Positions 39,055 to 39,220 of a stretch of DNA of 39,220 nucleotides are shown here, in pieces. Both the position numbers and the translations under genes were made by a program. The stretch lies in assembly GCF_009711085.1 (NCBI RefSeq), contig NZ_WMKA01000038.1:1-39220 (forward strand). Direction: 5' to 3'. The DNA is from Cellulosimicrobium composti (GTDB taxonomy: Bacteria; Actinomycetota; Actinomycetes; Actinomycetales; Cellulomonadaceae). Below the pieces are notes generated by a model that did no database searches, was not told where the DNA came from, and saw nothing but the letters and a program-made list of their open reading frames with translations. Position 1 is the first letter of the stretch. The number at the start of each line of letters is the position of its first letter.

Positions 39055-39080
39055 GTCCGGGAAACGATCGTTTCTCGGAC
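39055..39080. promoter_or_regulatory. Resolvase crossover site (res-like palindrome)
   Basis: GTCCGGGAAACGATCGTTTCTCGGAC is a 26-bp near-perfect palindrome with a 14-bp perfect centre (39061-39074) and one mismatched pair. It lies 108 bp before the resolvase start at 39188. A further GTGTCCGA half-site follows at 39128-39135. This is the layout of a crossover site with accessory half-sites for a small serine recombinase. Confidence 0.72.
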
Positions 39081-39132
39081 ACCGTGGCCGCCGCCGCGAC
39101 ACGCCGAGAGAACATGTGGCAGAACTAGTGTC

Positions 39133-39174
39133 CGAAAACCCCCGGTGTCGCAGAACGTGACCCGGGGGTTTTCG
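39133..39174. terminator. Hairpin just before the resolvase gene
   Basis: Perfect 13-bp arms (CGAAAACCCCCGG, 39133-39145, and its complement 39162-39174) with the TTTT in the right arm. It could block readthrough into the resolvase or be a structural part of the res region. Confidence 0.7.
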
Positions 39175-39187
39175 CTACCGTCACGCC

Positions 39188-39220
39188 ATGGCACACACCT
39201 ACGGGTACGCCCGGGTCTCC
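39188..39220 (+). CDS. Serine resolvase, first 11 codons (cut by window edge)
   Basis: The ATG at 39188 opens a frame reading AHTYGYARVS, the conserved N-terminal strand of small serine recombinases; the catalytic Ser is the last codon visible. The middle ~110 residues are missing, and the C-terminal part is at the left end of the window. It is preceded by the palindrome at 39055. Confidence 0.85.
   Translation, partial: MAHTYGYARVS

Noticed and set aside
38926-39102. 59-residue N-terminal extension of the 120-aa gene
   Set aside because: It would run through the candidate promoter and res palindrome; TTG 38925 has an ideal AAGGAG site.
1-39220. rRNA, tRNA, tmRNA or riboswitch
   Set aside because: No conserved rRNA segments, tRNA-like cloverleaf with CCA or known riboswitch cores were seen by eye; short RNAs without strong structure could be missed.

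Overview
The window is a very GC-rich backbone of an actinobacterial conjugative plasmid or plasmid-like element, most likely from Micrococcales. I infer this from codon use, frequent GTG starts, 4-nt stop/start overlaps, and the gene families present: an actinobacterial TraA-type MobF relaxase, an SCO6880-like transfer protein, a DUF2637-like protein and a ParA/ParB pair. No rRNA, tRNA, CRISPR array or ordinary insertion sequence was seen. The window begins in the C-terminal part of a serine resolvase and ends in the N-terminal 11 codons of one. The simplest reading is one circular replicon of about 39.5 kb, opened inside the resolvase gene with roughly 0.3 kb missing.

Layout. 1-3135: resolvase end, zinc-ribbon protein, small membrane protein, an Abi-like HEPN protein, a GNAT acetyltransferase and two tiny coupled genes. 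3136-4504: a 10-bp iteron array and a winged-helix candidate replication protein. 4505-6793: gene-poor stretch, then a divergent pair around a perfect SOS box, one partner being an ImuA-like RecA-fold protein without ImuB or DnaE2. 6812-18193 (minus strand): a tightly coupled type IV secretion operon reading from a MinD-like ATPase through two pilin-sized membrane proteins, a VirB8/TcpC-like protein, TrbL-like channel, SCO6880-like protein, VirB4-like ATPase and VirD4/TraG coupling protein to several unknowns. 18326-20312 (plus): HTH regulator, a fused lytic transglycosylase/D,D-peptidase and a lipoprotein, probably helping transfer across the wall. 20353-27430: ArsR-type regulator, RHH-like protein, large replication-type protein, par locus with repeated operator or centromere-like boxes, DUF2637-like protein, NERD-like protein and NrdH redoxin. 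27432-33965: HNH protein, a small coiled-coil protein, a candidate oriT, the 1613-aa relaxase-helicase-primase and a membrane protein.

34246-39080: a self-contained defence island on the minus strand. It has a 120-aa protein of unknown family, an AIPR-family protein with a nuclease-like N-terminus, a gamma-class adenine methyltransferase and a PD-(D/E)xK-like candidate restriction enzyme. The island is bounded on the left by a 16-bp sequence that matches (14/16) the half of the resolvase crossover palindrome at its right edge. This suggests it entered the plasmid as a cassette by recombination at a res site. I regard this as the most interesting structure in the window.

Several plus-strand genes have an apparent -10 hexamer starting exactly 12 nt before their ATG and no Shine-Dalgarno sequence, so they are probably leaderless. 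All functional names rest on motif reading by eye; no database search or folding calculation was run.
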